Below, piece by piece: positions 10,695 to 32,000 of a DNA stretch of 64,000 bases (positions are counted from its first letter, which is position 1; the number at the start of each line of letters is the position of its first letter). This DNA is from Rhabditoides inermis (Eukaryota; Nematoda; Chromadorea; Rhabditida; Rhabditidae). Location: NCBI GenBank assembly GCA_963966185.1, contig CAWZYM010000112.1:187001-251000 (forward strand). Direction: 5' to 3'. Made by a program: the position numbers and the translations under genes. The notes below the pieces were generated by a model. The model was not told the origin of the DNA. It did no database searches and was given only the letters and a program-made list of their open reading frames with translations.

Positions 10695-11543
10695 GACTTC
10701 CGTAAGAGAAGAGTTTGTGTTACTCAACGTAATGCATCAAAAGCTCATGCATTTTATCAATCTAAATAGTAAACAAACCTGCTCTTTCTGCAATAAAAAC
10801 TAATTCGAGCAAATGTTGTACGTCGGCAAATTGATTTCGGTATCCGATCGATTATATATATCTTATTGAACTATTGGAGCAGGTTTGTGTACTACTTCGA
10901 TTGATAAAATGCATGAGCTTTTGTTGCATTACGTTGAGTAACACAAACTCTTCTCTTACGGAAGTCTTTTTAAAAGATAATGCATGTACTTTTATTGGAT
11001 TTCATATAAATCTAATAGCATTAACATAAACCACAAAACATTTTTTTTTAAGAATCCAACTGTTCACCCATCTTGTTGAGTCCAAAATTGTATAAAATTT
11101 GCAAAAAAGAGTTTAGGTAATGCTGATGGGAAAATTTACAATTCCAATGTCATTTATATGTAAAATCATATATTACAAAAGGTTTGCCGCCAGCCGGAAC
11201 CGAACTCGAGCCATGTGTCTCAACGGGCGCAATCGCTAACCACAACACTACTGTGCGCACGGCAGAGCACGCGATCTAAACGATATCAGTGCAATCCACA
11301 GGCAGTGCGGATTGTGCACCTCCTGTCTGCTGGGGGCAGCCGGTGCGCGTATCTCGCTTCCTACAACAGCTAGCGTTACCAAAATCGAAACTTGACCATT
11401 TTCTAACATCCTGATAACATCTATCAGCATCACATTGTTCTCGCAAAGATTCTAAGGGACCTTTCGTTCAGTCGCCTTTTGAAGATTCTAGCGCGCGACT
11501 AGGGTTGACACAAACCAACCAGCGCTGCCGCGCTGGTTGTAAT
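10681..11543. repeat. Interspersed segment, copy 1 (MITE + tRNA-like + hairpin end)
   Basis: The segment is repeated at 15868-16785 with high identity. It contains a MITE (10681-10985; arms with ACTTCCGTAAGAGAAGAG), a shared AT-rich stretch, a tRNA-like sequence on the minus strand at about 11180-11262 (TGTGGTTAGCG and GAGTTCGGTTCC boxes), and a terminal hairpin AACCAGCGC...GCGCTGGTT followed by GTAA|T. Both copies stop at exactly that point. This suggests a Helitron-like 3' end with a GTAA variant, or another defined terminus. Confidence 0.7.
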
Positions 11544-11606
11544 TACAGAAAATAAGCTGACCCACATCTAATCATAAAAAAATGTTTCGCACAACTCGTT
11601 CGTAAT

Positions 11607-21029
<9,423 letters not shown>

Positions 21030-21569
21030 CACCCTACAAGAGGCGAAACATCAAGAACAAAACATTATCGTGAATTGTATAACACAAGAACGCGGAAACC
21101 AACACAAAACAAGGCGAGCAATAATAAAAGTTGAAATCAATAGATATAGATCGGGAAAACGGGAGAGTAAGATTGGTTAACGAGTAGAATTGCGTCAAGT
21201 CTCGTGAAATGAACGCGTGATCCACCTGGGCAGGTTTTTTTTATGTTCTGGTTGCGCTGATTTCTGATTCGAAAGAAAGTGAGTATGATAGAAAAAACTG
21301 GCAACGCGCGCTAACACGTTGTTTAATTGTTTTATAGACAACTATCTACTGTTTATAAATGATCTTATTATGTTTTTCAGGGACAACCTTTGCTACACAT
21401 TCATAACATGGCATAAACAACTGAGTGCAGGTGTGTACACGGATTTTGTAGACGACAAATAACATGGTCATGTGCTGTCACGACGAAGTCACAAAGTGAG
21501 CGAAACAGATGCCGCCGCCGTCAACGTGTGAGACAAGTGCCCGCAATCAATCAAATACGCGATAGATAG

Positions 21570-21600
<31 letters not shown>

Positions 21601-22780
21601 GATAGATAGATAGACAGATAGGAAAACCTAGATGCACGCTAAGGCAAGGCCGCGCGAAGGTGTGCATTCAGCAAGGTCGTATGGATGCACAAATGGTGTA
21701 ACCAAAAATTAGAGATTCACGCAACACTATGAACATTGTAATTACGTAATCGGACGACATTCATATCTACGAGTAAGGAACAAGGAATGGCACGTTCCAT
21801 CGCTGGCGTCAATTGTGTCGCAATCAATCCACGATAAGCTAGACCCTGCTTCCCGAGAAAGGTCGTGGTCAACAAGTTCACTGTAGCAATAAGCAGGGAG
21901 AAGCCGGAATGGACAGGGCGGAGAGAAAACCGAAAACAACAACTGCTAAGGCGAGAGACGGACAGGAAAACACGCCGCCGCCCGCCGGCAGCGGCAACAA
22001 CTCGCTAATCGCTGCCGCCGCTGGGGACAAGCCTCGATTTCACTTCTAAGAACTAGTAATGCATTAGTGGCATATTATAAAGTTATTGGAGCGATACAAA
22101 ATATGGTTTCCAATGGTTTATGGAAAACCATATGAGATTGCCAGGTAAGAGAAGACAATGTGAAACGGAACCTCCCACGCTGCCCATGCCAATATCGATT
22201 GCGCACGGACATCAACGGAACCATAGGCGTTTTAAAAGGAATACAAAATGTGTTAAACATCCTCTAATCACGGGGCGTTCTGTGGACTTGAAACTGGAAA
22301 GTGGGCGTGACTTGCTGTCGCGTGTCTAATATATCAGAGTGTGGGAATAAACGGCATCTCCTCCTGGAAAATGAAGAAATGGAGTTGCACGGCAATTCAC
22401 ACTGAACAAAGAAGATTCGACGCGCGGCGCGTTCCGTCGAGGAACCTCAAATTGCTCCTCAAATTGCCACGCACTCTCGCTCAGTCTCGTTTCTTTTCCA
22501 CCCTCGCGCCGTCTGCCGTCTCTCACTCTCTAATCGCGCGTTCTCTCGCGCACTCTGTCTCAATCAGTAGAATGAGTCTCGAAACGAAACCGCACTGAAA
22601 CGATTTGTCATCATGCCGCTTCTGTTCAGTTGTGAATTGCCGTGTTCATACATCCATCCAGAAAAAGTACCACAGCAGTTGAAACTCAATTTTTTAGATA
22701 GATTAATTTATGTCACAATCACTCAATCAATTTGCCTAACCTCTATCAGTATGTTTTTGAAGTAATTTAACTTGTCATTT
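21030..22780. other. Intergenic region without a supported gene
   Basis: This lies between the first coding exon of the SMSr gene and the aminopeptidase fragment. It holds a (GATA)n microsatellite at about 21560-21619 and otherwise ordinary sequence. Short frames here show no family motifs or convincing splice sites. The SMSr promoter should lie in its left part. Confidence 0.6.
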
Positions 22781-22794
22781 AGGTGGCATTCATG

Positions 22795-23735
22795 TTCCCG
22801 TATCGTCGCCGCCACTGCCGCCTGGCTTTGGTGGAGGAGCAGAGGGAGGAGCAGGAGGAGGAGGAGGAGGAGCGCCGCCACCTGGCCACCCGCCACGTCC
22901 TTCTCCGTCAGAGTCTGAACCGACCACCCATCATATGTCTGTTCCCTTCCTCCCTGCTCACTCACCTTTCCATCGGCGGCCACCACCTCAATGTGCACCT
23001 CCTTGAGTGTGTTCTCGGTTGTCTTGCGGGAGTAGAGGGGGAAGGCGCGGGCCACGGCCGCCACCGAGGCCTGCACGTGCGCGTACTCCGCCACCACAAC
23101 CACGTTCAGCTGCTAAAAAGACAACACGTCAAAGTGACACACCCAACATGCTTGGATTACCATTACACTCATTTTCTTCAACAATTCGAACATGATCAGC
23201 AGTTCACATTGCAAACGTTATCCCTAATCCTTTTTGGTCAAAGGCGCAAAACCAGTCTTATCATCCATAGTTTTCTTATCGCCATCAACCTGGAACCCTT
23301 GCAAGGCCCCAGATTAACCTTATCTAGTACTACACGACACCTACATTCTACACAATACCAATGCACACGGGAAACGTCACTCTTTCAGATGGAGATTCAG
23401 TTGGCTACTCCTCTCTCGTCACTCACAGAGCTTCCGTTGTGGGGCTTGGATCCGCGCAGCTGGCGGAAGATGGCCACCGCGTTCGACGGAGAGTTGTAGC
23501 GGGACGCAGTGTCCGGCACGGCGCACACCTCAAACACATCTTCTTCATATCCTAATCCTAAATCGCACCGTGGCTCATTTCCTCACCTTAGCCTGGTTGA
23601 AGACGAGCGGGAGGCTTCCGTTCGGAGGCAGCAGCTCGACGGCCTTGGCCCATCCGGCCGCGTCCAGAGCACCGCCAAACTTGGCCGCTAGAGCACCCTC
23701 GAACTTGGTCGACTTGGTCGAACTTGGTCGGTAGA
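22795..23735 (-). pseudogene. Amino-terminal part of an M17 leucyl aminopeptidase (LAP-1-like), probably truncated
   Basis: Four minus-strand exons are visible: about 23587-23730 (TKFEGALAAKFGG...NQAK), 23427-23528 (VPDTASRYNSPSNAVAIFRQL), 22966-23109 (AEYAHVQASVAAVARAFPLYS) and one starting at 22914 (TLTEKDVAGG). Order and motifs match the non-catalytic amino-terminal domain of nematode LAP-1-type M17 peptidases. Inside the last exon a (GGA)n/(TCC)n run encodes polyleucine, followed by AAVAATIRE, then the match ends. The metal-binding, catalytic carboxy-terminal half (for example an NTDAEGR motif) is not found downstream on the minus strand. The first exon's true start is not certain. Truncation is inferred; a distant continuation across a very long intron containing SMSr is unlikely. 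Confidence 0.65.
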
Positions 23736-24210
23736 CAAGGGCAGACTCGCTATCTCTGTCCATCCCACCCTCCATCTCTATCTAATCACCCCACATCCGA
23801 ATATCAACCGCGGGGATTATACTCTTTATCTCGTACGTGTCCCGCACCGCCCTCTCCGAAATGGCATCTCTGATGCAATGCGGGCTGTCTGTTCGAGCGA
23901 CGGAGCCACGAGGTCGCATTCCTATCACCCACGACCAACAAGACGGGCGTAGATAGGCCAACACGCGTGTGCGTGTACAGGTATAAACATGATTCACTGA
24001 ATTAAGAAATTATGTATTCATACGACTACGTGCGAAAACGAACAGCAGTAATACATCCTGCGCCAGAGCGGTGGCCATGACTTACATTGCGATCGAAAGG
24101 TCGGATGCCTTCATAAATATCTACAATAATCAGGCAATGACACAAATGACGTGGCAAACGCGAACCGGACAGCAACAAAAATGATTGTGTTATTTTCTAC
24201 AAGCACGAAT

Positions 24211-24283
24211 ATGACCCCCACACCGTCGAAGAACCCGTACATGAAGAAAAGGCCAAACTCGGTATGTATATAATAGCTTTTGT

Positions 24284-24318
<35 letters not shown>

Positions 24319-24770
24319 CTGGTCCATACTGGTGCGAGCTACATCATTGTAATGGAATCTGCAAATGAGGGCATCCGACTTCAAGCCATTTTCGAGAAAC
24401 TCGCCAGTAGGTGGAACGTTCGTCTGGAGCAATCCGATAAGGAGTACGTTTCCATTAATTTGTGTCTCTTTTCCTAACATCAAATATTTACAGCACTATC
24501 AAGGAATTTCTAAACGCGAGATCTCGATCACGCCAAGGAGTGGAAAGGAGTGGAGCTAAATTCCAACACGATTCCAACCCTCACTACACGCCAACTCTCC
24601 ATCCAGACGGAACAGTCACGCACCAAGTGATCTTCGGAAAGGTCCGCAAGGTGAGAATTGAGTTTTTGTGCGGAGCCAAAGACGCTAGTCAGCTGATATT
24701 CAAACGCGCGGCCTCCCGGCATGATGCGCAGGATCCGACAGGCGAGGCGGTCGCGGCGCGGCATAATTGA
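24211..24770 (+). CDS. Small protein of unknown function, 3 exons, about 150 aa
   Basis: Exons 24211-24261, 24319-24443 and 24494-24770 join in phase from an ATG to a TGA. The protein begins MTPTPSKNPYMKKRPNS and later reads YIIVMESANEGIRLQAIFEKL and HYTPTLHPDGTVTHQ. It is basic, with an Arg/Ser-rich middle and no signal peptide or membrane segment. The first intron contains (AT)n. No family was recognised. Splice phases and codon-like composition support expression, but the gene is short and could be part of a longer unit with the next gene. Confidence 0.55.
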
Positions 24771-25110
24771 GGGAGAACAATTTAGGCCAAAATCCTCATT
24801 TCTACCTCGACCCCCCTGACTTGCGTTTTTGGAACCGGAGTACAAAAATGGGTTATCACGTAGGGAAAGGGAGTGATAAGCGCTGATGATTTAAAATTTT
24901 AAAAAGAAGATAATTATGACTTCACTTTATTCATGCCGATTGAATGCGCGTGACACAACAATGTAGACAGCACGGATAAATTCACGTGCATGGCGCAATC
25001 TGCGTGCAGTGTCATTTCATTTGACAAACAAACGTGCGTTGTGGAATGCTCATTTTCGTGTATTTTTGTTGTTATTTTGATATTTATTTTTCATTTGATT
25101 CATTCACTCC

Positions 25111-25986
25111 ATGACTTCGCATACAGTTGACCTGTTTGTTCAGTTCTACATGACTGGTGAGTTCGGCCGGACTGGAGGTGGTGATGAGAAGACCCCGACC
25201 ATGGATCAGAACGGTAAGGAGCGTGAGAAGGATGAGGATACCGACCCAACTCAACGAGGTTAGTTCATTTTTGTAGGTATAAAATATAAAAATATACGGG
25301 ATGCAAAAAAAAAGTTGGCACTGTTTGTTCAAAATAATTAGATTTATCGGTAAATATTTTTTCGAGCAGTTTAACAAACACCGTGTTTTCGTGGTTAATT
25401 GTTTGTATTGTAGCGTTCTCGCCTCCTCTCCTTCCCCACCCGGATGTCACGAGGGCAAAAAATGAAATCGCCAAGAAGGACCAGGTCAACAAGCCCAACG
25501 ACAACTCCGAGAAATCTCAGAGCAACCCTCACAAGGGTAGGCAGAAACTATATAATTTTATTATTTTTGTGTTTGTTATCCATCACTTTTCAGTAGAGAA
25601 AGACGGATCTCGTACCACACACGGCACTCAGACAGACAGCCCTCTGAAGACGAACAGCACTCTGAGCATGGACAGCTCTCTGAAGAAGGAGAACTCTTCC
25701 AAGAAGATGAATGCGGCGTCGCCTGTGCGTCAGCTCCCTTCTGTGGGTTAATGTTCATTTCATTATAGACACTTTCATTTTCTTTCAGGTGACTGTACAC
25801 GGAACGTGTAACGTGAATGTCAACAATGGTAGCATGACACAGTTCATTGACATTGGTACGTAAAAGTAGTACGCCGATTTTTTTTGGTGTTTGACTCGAA
25901 TTTTAGCTGGGCCTGCGGTTGATGACGACGAGGAGATTGTTGATCTCCGACGTCGTCGTTCTCGTTCTGCCCGTCGCCACAAGTAA
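25111..25986 (+). CDS. Acidic/basic low-complexity protein of unknown function, 5 exons, 188 aa
   Basis: Exons 25111-25258, 25414-25536, 25594-25742, 25789-25855 and 25907-25986 join in phase from ATG to TAA. The product is hydrophilic: an acidic stretch (GKEREKDEDTDPTQR), a Lys/Ser/Thr-rich centre (repeated STLSMDSSLKKENSSKK type units), a short hydrophobic piece VTVHGTCNVNVNNGSM, then DDDEEIVDLRRRRSRSARRHK at the end, which could serve as a nuclear localisation signal. No known family was recognised. An AATAAA at about 26164 could be its poly(A) signal. It starts only 340 bp after the previous gene's stop, so a shared operon is possible. Confidence 0.6.
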
Positions 25987-26286
25987 TTGCCGTCGTCTGA
26001 TTTAAAAATATGTTTCTGATACTCGATATGGTTCAATTATGATATTATCTCCGTTTCTGTCGTTTAAAAGTGATGCAAAGTGATGCGGTGTCTAGTATGC
26101 ATTCAGGTGTGTCTATTTTATTCGTGTTTGTTTCTGGCGTGTTTGTTTCCAGTCGATCAGTTTAATAAAGAGATTGTATTTCAAATGTGTGCGTAATGAG
26201 GGTGAAGAAATGGTCACCGAGTACCATTTGATATTTGGTGCTTTCAAAAGGAAGACGGATGATTGGTGTAGGTTGCATAGTTGAGA

Positions 26287-29015
26287 ATGGGAATCACTGG
26301 TCTCTGGCCATTGCTGGAATCGACCGCCCGGCCGGTGTCTCTCGAATCGCTAGAGGGAAAGAAGGTCGCCGTAGGTGGGTTACTCGAGTACTGTAGTAGT
26401 AGTAGTAGTACTGTAGTTCCCTATGAACTATTTTTAAGATAGTAAGGATTTCTGTAAAGGGATACTCTTCAGATGTGTCGATCTGGATCCATCAGGCGCA
26501 GTCTTCGATGGACACGCGGTGCCCCCACCTCGCTCTACTAGTGAGCAGACTCTGCAAGATGATCTACTATAAGGTGAGAGTTCCGAAAAAAAGTTTCATC
26601 GTTACGTTGTGCGATCGAGAGTAGTTTCACTTCTAATAGAGATTCCAGTTGTGTTAAATATTAATGTAAGGTTACAAGCTACTGTGAGTTTGAAGTTGTA
26701 ACTTTTTCATTTATTTAAATAATATGATTGAAGATCCGACCGGTGTTCGTGTTCGACGGACCGAACGTGCCGCGCTTCAAGCAGCGAGTGCTAGTGGGTG
26801 AGCTCTCTTTTTCTCTCCCTCCCTCTCTCTCTCTCTCTCGCTCGCTCTCTCGCTCTCTTTCTCTCCCTCGTTCTCTCTCTCCCTCTCTCTCTCTCTCAAC
26901 TCTGCCTTCCAGGATGAGCGTCGCGCGCGTCGCTTTGCTGAGGAGAACGGCCTGGGCCGGCAGAAGAGGAAGCAGCTGGCCGGGCTGGCCAGGGGTGAGT
27001 GCAGGTGGAGAGGGAGAGAGAGGGAGGGAAGGAGGGAGAGATAGAGGGCATTAATCATTTGTTCTCTTGAATTGGACAGTGAATCGAGTGTGTGTATGTC
27101 AGGCAGACGGACGCGAAAGTGCGAGCTAACACAGTGTTGTTGTGGTTGTGCTCTGTATGAATAACACAATTAGAGAGGGCGCGCAGCGCCCTCTCTTTTG
27201 GCTTAGGATAGGGCTTGCGCCAGAATTTTCAAGAAGCGATATCCAAAAATCATGTTAGCAGGAATGCGAACTCATCCAATTTATGTTAGTTAGATTCGCA
27301 CGGTTCCGTAGGCCATATCACTAATTGATGGCATCTTTGTATCTTTTCTCCGAAAGAAGTTATGAGCGATCTCGCGCACCCATGAGGTGAGAGGCCAGCG
27401 TGTGGGTGGGTGGATGTCGTGTCCGGTAACGCTGACTCTCTGCCGAAAGCGTACTCTCTCGGCGTTTTCTGCGCGTGTTCTCCAACTAGCACTTTGAGTG
27501 TAATTCGCCTCGCCGCCGCCAGCGTCTAATTCGCGCCGGGTTTGCGTTGTTTTGGTTCCTATCATTCCGGCTAGCTCTCTCCCGGCAGGCGGGCAGGGCG
27601 CGCAGAGAAATTAACGACAGAATCAGAAACAGAACAAATTTCTATGAAATTCAACAAAAGCACATATATTATCTGTTAAAAAGTACTTGCGTAAAGATAT
27701 TAAGTTTGTCTTGACCCAATTCAACAAAAGCGCATGCATAAAACGTTTACAAATACTAACACAAACCTGCGCATAACGGACAGTGGACACTAACAGATGA
27801 AATATAACAATACAAATGAATAACGTCATACGTCCATATTAGAGAGAGAGAGGGGGGGAGAGAGAGGCGCAGGTTTGTGTTAGTATTTGTAAACGTTTTA
27901 TGCATGCGCTTTTGTTGAATTGGGTCAAGACAAACTTAATATCTTCACGCAAGTACTTTTTAACAGATAATTTCCATTGAATTGAATACCGTGTACGTGT
28001 ATATGTGTGTCAGGCGAGACGGACGAGTCTTCGGTGGTGGCGGTGCTGCAGCGCAGTCCGGCCAAGAGGGCGCGCCGCGAGGAGGCGGCCATGTTCGAGC
28101 TGCGGCCTGGGTGAGCGCATTGAATTGAATTGGTTTACTGCCGGTATCAATGGGGAGGGCATGTACTTTGATTTTTGGGTGAAGGGGCAGATCTTAAAAC
28201 GGGGCGAACCGACGAACATTCGGATCGCAGTTTGGGGTTGAGATTCATTAAAATGACTGTGTGGAAATGATATGATGATTACTCGTGTCCATATTGCAGC
28301 CCGTCGCACGAAGTGGTTGACGTGAGCGACGACGAGGTGCAGGTGGTTGGGGAGAAGAGAAGTCAGGAGGAGGAGGAGGAGGAGAGAGAGGAGAGGGAGG
28401 AGGAGGAGAGGAGGAGCAAGATGGACCACTCGCCCATCAAGGTGGGGAGTAGGCAGGGAGAGAGATTGAAGTTGATTGGGGGAGAATAGGTTCGAAGGAT
28501 ATGTTTGTGTTGCAGCTCGGTCGTCTGGGCAAGCTCATCCAGCAAAGGGAGCGCATCAAGGAGAAGAGGCTGCGTCCGGATCAGGTGTGTAGGGGGGCGG
28601 GGCCAACGGGGGCGGGACTGGACAGTGATTTCAGGTGCCGACGGACTCGAACGACTTTAGCCGCTTCCAGCTGGCGCGCATGCTGGCGAGGGGAAAGGTG
28701 GATGAAGTTGTGTATGGTGTAATCACATATCAACAAGTTCAAAATGAAGACGTTTTGGCCATAGAAGCCTATTCATGGTGTGGTTATTTCAGGTGAGCCG
28801 GGAGATCGAGGACTTGCGCCAGCTGCAGCACAGAGGAGAGCAAGTAGGTGGGTGGAGAGAGAGAACAGAGAAAGAGAGAGGAGAGGAGAGAGAGAGATGA
28901 CCACCACTTTAGGCGTGTCCGTGGCGTACGAGGAGGGTCGCCGATTGCACACTCTTGTCTACCATAAGGATAACGATGTGCAGGTTGAGAAAGTTGTTTT
29001 CTCCTCTCCCCCTCC

Positions 29016-29057
<42 letters not shown>

Positions 29058-32000
29058 TTTATTCTCTTTCCATAAGCCATGAGATGACCGTGCAGATCGT
29101 GGAAGACTCTGTGGCGCGGCGTGACATTGACGAGATTGGAGTGAGTGGGTTCGGCAATCGCACACTCGACCATCTCGCGGCGGCTGCGGTGGAGGAGCGA
29201 GATGAACAGGACGAGACGGAGGAGAGACTGCGACTGGATGAGGAAGAGGACGTGGAGAGGGTGGGTTGCGCATAGTAGTTTAGTAGTTGCGTATGATTTG
29301 ATCTACTTCGTTCCCTTAGGATTACGGTAGGAGAATAGTTTGCCCTGCTTCGTTCCCTTATTATTACGGTAGTAAAATAGTTTGATCTGCTTCGTTCCCT
29401 TAGGATTACGGTAGGAGAATAGTTTGACCTGTTTCGTTCCATTAGTATTACAGTAGTAAAATAGTTTGATCTGCTTCGTTCCCTTATTATTACGGTAGGA
29501 GAATAATTTGCCCTGCTTCGTTCCCTTATTATTACGGTAGTAAAATAGTTCGATCTGATTCGTTCCCTTAGGATTACGGTAGGAGAATACTTTGACCTGC
29601 TTTGTTCCCTTAGTATTACGGTAGTAGAATAGTTTGACCTGCTTCGTCTCCTTAGGATTACGATAGGAGAATACTTTGATCTACTTCGTTCCCTTAGGAT
29701 TACGGTAGGAAAATAGTTTGACCTGTTTCGTTCCATTAGTATTACGGTAGTAAAATAGTTTGATCTGCTTCGTTCTCTTATTATTACGGTAGTAAAATAC
29801 TTTGATCTTTGTTCCCTTTGGATTACGATAGGCGAATAGTTTGATCTGCTTCGTTCCCTTAAAATTACGATAGAAAAAAATGATCTGTTTCGTTGCCTTA
29901 GAATTTCGCTACTGGTTTATGAGAATATGCAATTCCAGGCGCGTCTCGCTTCTCTGGCCGAAGTATCGGGCAGGGAATACGTGAGCAAGAGCGGACTGAT
30001 AGAGGAGCTGGTGCGGAAGAGAATTGGAAAGACGACCGAGGAGAGGGGTGAGCGTCAGAGAGCGCGAAGATACATGTATCATATGCTGGGAAAGATTATG
30101 CAGTATTACGAATAGACATCGTAGAAATAAAGATTATACGATTGATATTGTACAACTGAAGCCGTCCCATTGGATTTGTAAATATATTCAACTTAATCAT
30201 GAAAGCAATATTTTCAAATATAAAAATATTGTTTCAGTGAACGCGCACACAGATGGCTGGTCGAGTGACGATGAAGGGGACGACGACTTTATCGACGTGC
30301 CTATGCCGGGACAGGAGGAGGAGGGGAAGGAGGAGAGTGCTGCATCGGTGGAGAAGGAGAAGGTAATGTGTGATACTGTGTTCACGAAAAGCAAAGTGAA
30401 CTTTTGGACTGTTTTTGCAAATCACGACCATATGAATCCTTGCAGTCCCCGGAGGGAGATGCTGTGCTCGACCGCGAGTGGGATCCGCGCCTGGATGGCG
30501 AGAAGGTATGTTTCTTCCTTTTAGGCTCTGTTGTGTTTCCTATGTTGCCCATGTACACGGTAATCAATTAAAATAGCGGTCAGTCTCTTCGAAACAGCCC
30601 CTTCAAAACGCCTTCGGAACACGCTGTTTGGTCGTGTTTCGAAGGCGCTTCGAAGTCAGTATCGAAGGGAGTTTCGGAGAGACTAACCGCTACTTGAGAG
30701 ACTGACCACACGTTGAAGGAACGAGAGTGGCAGCGGCTGGCGGCGGCGCGCGCTCTTGAAGGGGGACAAGGGAGAGAGGAGGCGAGGGACGTGCTGGGCG
30801 CGCATAAGGATCTCCAGGTCGGTGATTCCTTATTCTACATTGAAGTTTTTCTTTCTCTTTCGTGGATAGTGGGTGACTGGCGATGTTTCTTTAAAAAATG
30901 CTATTATTATTATTTATTTTGTGAATTACCAGCTTCTTCGCTGTTATTTCTTGTGTAGATATCGATACTGCAAGATTTGAAAAAAAGAAGAAGAAGAAGT
31001 CAACTGTCAACGTCCAACGAGTAGGAATTAAAGAGGTACTATGTGCCCCTTTTAGTTTGGTTTACCACAATTAAATTGAAATTGTAACACGGAAAAGGTT
31101 TCACAGAAAACGTTCATGGAACCTTTTTTTAAGTTGGTACCAGCACATTGTCTAATTGTGTTTGATCGGCGCAACATGATAAAATAGTATGTTTTCATTG
31201 CAATGACGTGTTCAACAGACGAGTGCTTTATCATTTTATATAAGTCACGCTAGTCGAGACGCGTCGCGAGACGTGAGAGTGCGCGCTGAGCGACGGGGCC
31301 GAAGTCTTCCTAATCTTGCCCTTGCCGGAAGGAACGAGGGTTCCTAGGTTGCTCGCCAGCACCTTGACCACCACGTTCCTGTACGGGGCGTGGGTGAGAA
31401 AAACGAGAACGGACGAGGCGGTACCGTGAAGAGACATGGTCAGCATGATCCAGTTGCAGTTGTCTGCAGACTCACAATTTGATGGACCGTTTTGATATGA
31501 GCTTACTGATGTATGTGCCGGCGTCGGAAAGGAAGATGTTGACGATGAAAGCGAATGGAACGGCCAGCAGGATCATTGGGAAGCACGTCTGCAAACATTG
31601 CTATAACCGAACTGTGCTCGTGGTACCTGTATGACCAGTATGATGACGTATTTGCGCTGTAGCAGTTTTGTCTTTGCGCTGACCGAAGGTCCGGTTATGT
31701 AAACCGTGCAAATGATGAGACATACGACAATGAAAACGACATTGAGTAGTCCTAGGGCGAAAAAGGATGCGATAAACTGGAAGTGTTCTTAGTTTGAAAA
31801 CTGTTATCTGACGTCACCTGAATGGTGTGTTCGTGGAGAAAGGAGAAGTCGAGGACAGTGTTGGCGGGGTCGGCTGTCAGTGCCATTATGTCCAAATAAG
31901 GCCCTTCTATGCATATAGTTAGTCCCCATTTTATATCGACGTTGAGAAGGGTTTGTGCGATAGCCGAACGAGCGCCCATGTAGATAAACACTGTGATTTG

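Noticed and set aside
21560..21619. CRISPR-like repeat array
   Set aside because: The regular spacing is a plain (GATA)n microsatellite. No spacer/repeat alternation exists here or elsewhere, and the organism is eukaryotic.
29059..29736. 225-codon minus-strand frame with a 14-residue period
   Set aside because: It is the translation of the 42-bp minisatellite in an xpg intron; 42 is divisible by three, so the frame stays open by chance.
30959..31020. Extra xpg exon after the exon ending 30817
   Set aside because: It has an acceptor-like TGTGTAG and a donor GTAGGA, but its phase does not fit the next exon. Direct joining of 30817 to 35041 gives a normal XPG I domain.
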